Shown: piece after piece, positions 31,008 to 33,344 of the stretch
Position numbering within the stretch: position 1 is the stretch's first letter
Layout of the letters: each line of letters opens with the position of its first letter
Source of the DNA: Kiritimatiellia bacterium
Lineage (GTDB): Bacteria; Verrucomicrobiota; Kiritimatiellia; RFP12; UBA1067
DNA: 33,344 nt
Assembly (NCBI GenBank): GCA_017542055.1
Contig: JAFXXW010000026.1
Location: forward strand, 1 to 33,344
Direction of reading: 5' to 3'
The notes under the pieces: model-generated
Told to the model about the DNA's origin: nothing
Database searches by the model: none
The model's input: only the letters and a program-made list of their open reading frames with translations
Made by a program: the position numbers and the translations under genes

Positions 31008-31951
31008 TGGACGGTTTTTTCCTGGTTTTCCGCCAAGTGCTCGTACTTTTCGCGTTGATGGGCGTGGGGGCGCTGGCGCGTCGCTTCAAGTGGGTGGACG
31101 ACGCCTCCGCCAAGGGAATGGTCAACCTGCTCGTCATCGTGGTCACGCCCTGTCTCGTGGTGGGCGCGTTCCAGCGACCCTTCGAGGCGCAGATGATGAA
31201 GCATCTGGGGCTGACGTTCGTGGTAGTGGCGGCGGTGCATGCGCTCGCCATTTTGCTCGCGTATCTCTTCATTCATGGCGGAAAAAAGGAAACGCGCGGC
31301 GTTCTCCGGGTGGCGGCCGCCTTCAGCAACGCGGGCTTTATGGGGCTCCCGCTGGAAGAGGCCATTTTGGGCCCGGAAGGGGTGTTTTTCGGCATCGTCT
31401 ACGTGGCGGTGTTCAATCTCTTCATCTGGTCGTGGGGGATGATGCAGATCCGCGGCGAGTCGCTGGGGCGAATGACGCGCGGCGAAGTGCTCAAGATGAT
31501 GTTCAATCCGGGCTTTGTCGGTCTCGCCCTGGGGCTCCCCTGGTTTGTCCTCTCCATCCGCCTCCCGGCGATCGTGAGCGTGCCGGTGGAGATGCTGGGC
31601 AACCTCAACACGCCCCTTGCGATGCTGGTCATCGGCTTTTACCTGGCGGGGGCGGATTTGCGTCCGCTCGGTCGCAACCGCAACGCCTATCTGGCCACGC
31701 TCGTCCGGTTGGTGGTGTTTCCGCTCGGCGTCATCGGGCTCATGCTGCCGTTCAAGTCCTTCCTCCATCCCGCCATGATGGTGGCGGTGGTGATTGCCGC
31801 TTCGGCGCCGGCCGCCGCCCTCAACAGCATGCTCGCGGCCAAGTACGGCAAAGACGTCGATAGCGCCGTCGGCATCGTCAGCGGCACTACGCTTCTCAGC
31901 ATCTTGACGATGCCGGCCATGATCGCGCTCGGAATGGAGGTTTTGACGTGA
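31007..31951 (+). CDS. AEC-family permease
   Basis: A 314-residue membrane protein of the auxin-efflux-carrier (AEC) family with about ten membrane segments in two repeats. Family features: MGVGALARRFKWVDDASAKG near the N-terminus, AAFSNAGFMGLPL, NPGFVGLALGLPWFV, LNTPLAMLVIGFYLAGADL and SAPAAALNSMLAAKYG. Members move small organic acids or amino acids. The start is the ATG of TAATG at the end of the previous gene. The stop overlaps the GTG of the next gene. Substrate unknown. Confidence 0.85.
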   Translation: MDGFFLVFRQVLVLFALMGVGALARRFKWVDDASAKGMVNLLVIVVTPCLVVGAFQRPFEAQMMKHLGLTFVVVAAVHALAILLAYLFIHGGKKETRGVLRVAAAFSNAGFMGLPLEEAILGPEGVFFGIVYVAVFNLFIWSWGMMQIRGESLGRMTRGEVLKMMFNPGFVGLALGLPWFVLSIRLPAIVSVPVEMLGNLNTPLAMLVIGFYLAGADLRPLGRNRNAYLATLVRLVVFPLGVIGLMLPFKSFLHPAMMVAVVIAASAPAAALNSMLAAKYGKDVDSAVGIVSGTTLLSILTMPAMIALGMEVLT

Positions 31952-33183
31952 AAAGACCGGAAATTCTGGCTCCGGCGGGCGACTTCACCTGTCTCCAGGC
32001 CGCGTTGGACGCGGGGGCGGATGCGGTCTATTTCGGGCTCGGCACCTTCAACATGCGTGCCAGGAGCGGCGTCAACTTCCGGACCGAGGACCTGCCGGAG
32101 ATCCATCGCCGGTGCCGCGAGCAGGGGGTCAAGGCGTATTTGGCGCTCAACGCCATCGCGTTCGAGGACGAGCTTGACGGTATCGACCGGCTCATCGCCG
32201 ACTCTAAACCTTACGTGGACGCCTTCATCGTGGCGGACTGGGGCGTCATCGAACTTTGCCGGAAGCACGGCGTACATATCCACGTCTCGACGCAAATGTC
32301 CACTTCCAATTCGGCGGCGGTCCAGTTTTTGGCCGCGCAGGGCGTGGAGCGCGTGGTGCTGGCGCGGGAGTGTACGCTCGCCGAAGTCAAAGCGATAATC
32401 GATAAAACCGGCATGGAAATCGAGACTTTCGTGCATGGAGCGCAATGCGTGGCGGAAAGCGGACGCTGTCTCATGAGTCACGAGGCGTTCGGCAAAAGCG
32501 CCTGCCGGGGCGAGTGTCGCCAGCCGTGCCGACGGCGTTTTCTGGTGCAGGCGGTGGATCTGTACGAGGACAAGGACGGCAAGCCCGTGCACGAATCCGA
32601 TACGCGCTTTATCGTGGAGCCGCATACCGTCCTTTCCGCGCGGGACTTGTGCAGTCTCGCCTTTGTGGACCGGCTCATGGCGGCCGGCATCGCCTCGTTC
32701 AAGATCGAAGGCCGCGCGCGCAACGCCGAATACGTGAAGACCACGGTGGAGTGCTATCGCCGGGCGGTGGACGCGGTCCTGGCCGACACCTACACGCCGG
32801 AATTGGTGGCGGAATTGACGGAAAAGGTCAAGACCGTCTTCCACCGCGAATTTAGCCGGGGCATGTTCTACGGTCGCCCGGGCGAGAACCAGTTCACCGA
32901 CTCCGAAGATTCGCTTTCCACCACCGTGAAGCGCCATTTGGGCGTGGTTATCGACTATTTCGTCCAGGCCGGCATCGCCCAGATCAAGGTCCAGGACAAC
33001 TTGGTCCGTTCCGGCGACCGTCTCCAGATCCAAGGCGCCACCACCGGAGTCAAGGACCTGGTAGCCGGCGAACTTCGTCGCGACGAGGAGGTGCTGACGC
33101 AAGCCGGCAAGGGCGAGTGGTTCACCCTGCGCACCCCCCGCTGCCGCGTCGGCGACAAGGTCTTCCTCGTCGTCCCCCGCTGA
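31948..33183 (+). CDS. U32 peptidase-family protein, TrhP/YegQ-like
   Basis: A 411-residue U32 protein. The N-terminal TIM-barrel start is ILAPAGDFTCLQAALDAGAD, then VYFGLGTFNMRARSGVNF. The U32 signature is FVHGAQCVAESGRCLMSHEA and then KSACRGECRQPCRR, with the cysteine set that in relatives binds an iron-sulfur cluster. SFKIEGRARNAEYVKTTVEC follows. The C-terminal barrel-like domain (about 330-411) is present. The nearest characterised relatives are TrhP (YegQ), which takes part in hydroxylation of uridine 34 in tRNA, and RlhA; choosing between them needs a tree. GTG start overlaps the AEC stop by 4 nt. Last gene of the run. Confidence 0.82.
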   Translation: MKRPEILAPAGDFTCLQAALDAGADAVYFGLGTFNMRARSGVNFRTEDLPEIHRRCREQGVKAYLALNAIAFEDELDGIDRLIADSKPYVDAFIVADWGVIELCRKHGVHIHVSTQMSTSNSAAVQFLAAQGVERVVLARECTLAEVKAIIDKTGMEIETFVHGAQCVAESGRCLMSHEAFGKSACRGECRQPCRRRFLVQAVDLYEDKDGKPVHESDTRFIVEPHTVLSARDLCSLAFVDRLMAAGIASFKIEGRARNAEYVKTTVECYRRAVDAVLADTYTPELVAELTEKVKTVFHREFSRGMFYGRPGENQFTDSEDSLSTTVKRHLGVVIDYFVQAGIAQIKVQDNLVRSGDRLQIQGATTGVKDLVAGELRRDEEVLTQAGKGEWFTLRTPRCRVGDKVFLVVPR

Positions 33184-33344
33184 GAGAAAGTAAAGTGGGG
33201 GCGGGCCCAGTTCGTCAAGTAGAAAAGACACTTTTGTTTGAGTTGCGCTGATTGTTGTTCGTCAGAATTCGGACACTTTCGAGGTTGGATTTCTTTTTGG
33301 ATATGGGTTTGGGGCCGAGGGTTATGGCACCTTGCAGAATCGAG
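33184..33344. mobile_element. Possible terminal segment of an insertion sequence at the right edge
   Basis: After the U32 stop, base composition becomes more AT-rich than the neighbours, and two similar direct repeats appear (33210-33234 and 33257-33279). No complete gene is seen. The pattern resembles the multiple terminal repeats of IS21-type elements, but the element itself lies outside the window. A 43-codon minus-strand frame (33215-33344) also runs off the edge; I do not count it as a gene. Confidence 0.35.
33210..33279 (+). repeat. Two direct repeats, GTTCGTCA-N9/N7-GACACTTT
   Basis: Copy 1: GTTCGTCA (33210-33217), 9 nt, GACACTTT (33227-33234). Copy 2: GTTCGTCA (33257-33264), 7 nt, GACACTTT (33272-33279). 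Both 8-nt halves are identical; the copies start 47 bp apart. Confidence 0.8.

Noticed and set aside
33215..33344. Minus-strand frame of 42 residues (ILQGAITLGPKPIS...) running off the edge.
   Set aside because: Too short, contains the direct repeats that suggest non-coding IS end, and has no recognised motif.
1..33344. CRISPR array, rRNA, riboswitch or replication origin.
   Set aside because: No spaced identical repeats, rRNA-like stretches, known aptamer patterns or DnaA-box clusters were seen on reading both strands.

Overview
This 33.3-kb window reads as chromosome of a Gram-negative bacterium with high G+C genes separated by short AT-rich promoter islands. bamA, an OmpH/Skp-type chaperone and lpxD show an outer membrane with lipid A. 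Best guess is the PVC group, probably Kiritimatiellota or Verrucomicrobiota. This rests on the VVGYQ-type secreted-protein fragment at the left edge, the GH109-like Tat-exported oxidoreductase, the unusual lpoB cluster and the promoter style; it is inference, as no marker here was searched. Every intact gene lies on the + strand. Most neighbours overlap by 4 nt (ATGA/GTGA) or 1 base (TAATG), or abut, so translation is largely coupled. No stretch over 300 bases lacks a gene.

Layout. 1-214: 5'-broken fragment of a secreted-protein gene on the minus strand, ending at a perfect 19-bp palindrome, then the promoter of a tyrosine recombinase (215-1102). 1112-3478: its own promoter and a three-gene cassette of unknown envelope proteins; the first and third share a C-terminal domain and the third starts with a GspF-N-like segment. 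3513-6461: promoter, tRNA-Ser(CGA), tRNA-Gly(CCC), recN starting 12 nt after the tRNA, and an AroB-family protein that has lost key catalytic residues. 6470-10923: bamA, skp-like, lpxD, coaD. 10926-14594: envelope lipoprotein block: a 14-residue repeat protein, a CsgG/LpoB-like protein with a PEGA domain, a COG3014-type lipoprotein, YcfL-like and LpoB-like lipoproteins. 14602-18863: yceD, rpmF (internal promoter), plsX, leuS. 18871-20169: ThyX-like protein with a cysteine-rich tail, rpoZ, smpB. 20147-21610: secY from its own promoter. 21648-27391: GH109-like oxidoreductase, GtrA-like, ThiF, a short thioredoxin-reductase-like flavoprotein, a glycosyltransferase, a methyltransferase and a YitT-type membrane protein, closed by a hairpin. 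27432-33183: rpsP, rplS, trmD (no rimM), then a GHL10-like hydrolase, a metallo-beta-lactamase-fold protein, an AEC transporter and a U32 peptidase-family protein. 33184-33344: AT-richer DNA with two direct repeats that look like the end of an insertion sequence.

Six strong promoters share one design: a -35 box, a 17-18 bp spacer and an extended -10 (TGnTATAAT or TGnTATACT). The main themes are envelope assembly (BamA, Skp, LpxD, LpoB cluster, SecY), translation (two tRNAs, L32, LeuRS, SmpB, S16, L19, TrmD) and several divergent family members whose key residues differ from the textbook enzyme. Those are the most promising leads for new biology: the recombinase junction, the three-gene cassette, the AroB-like protein, the ThyX-like protein and the short TrxB.
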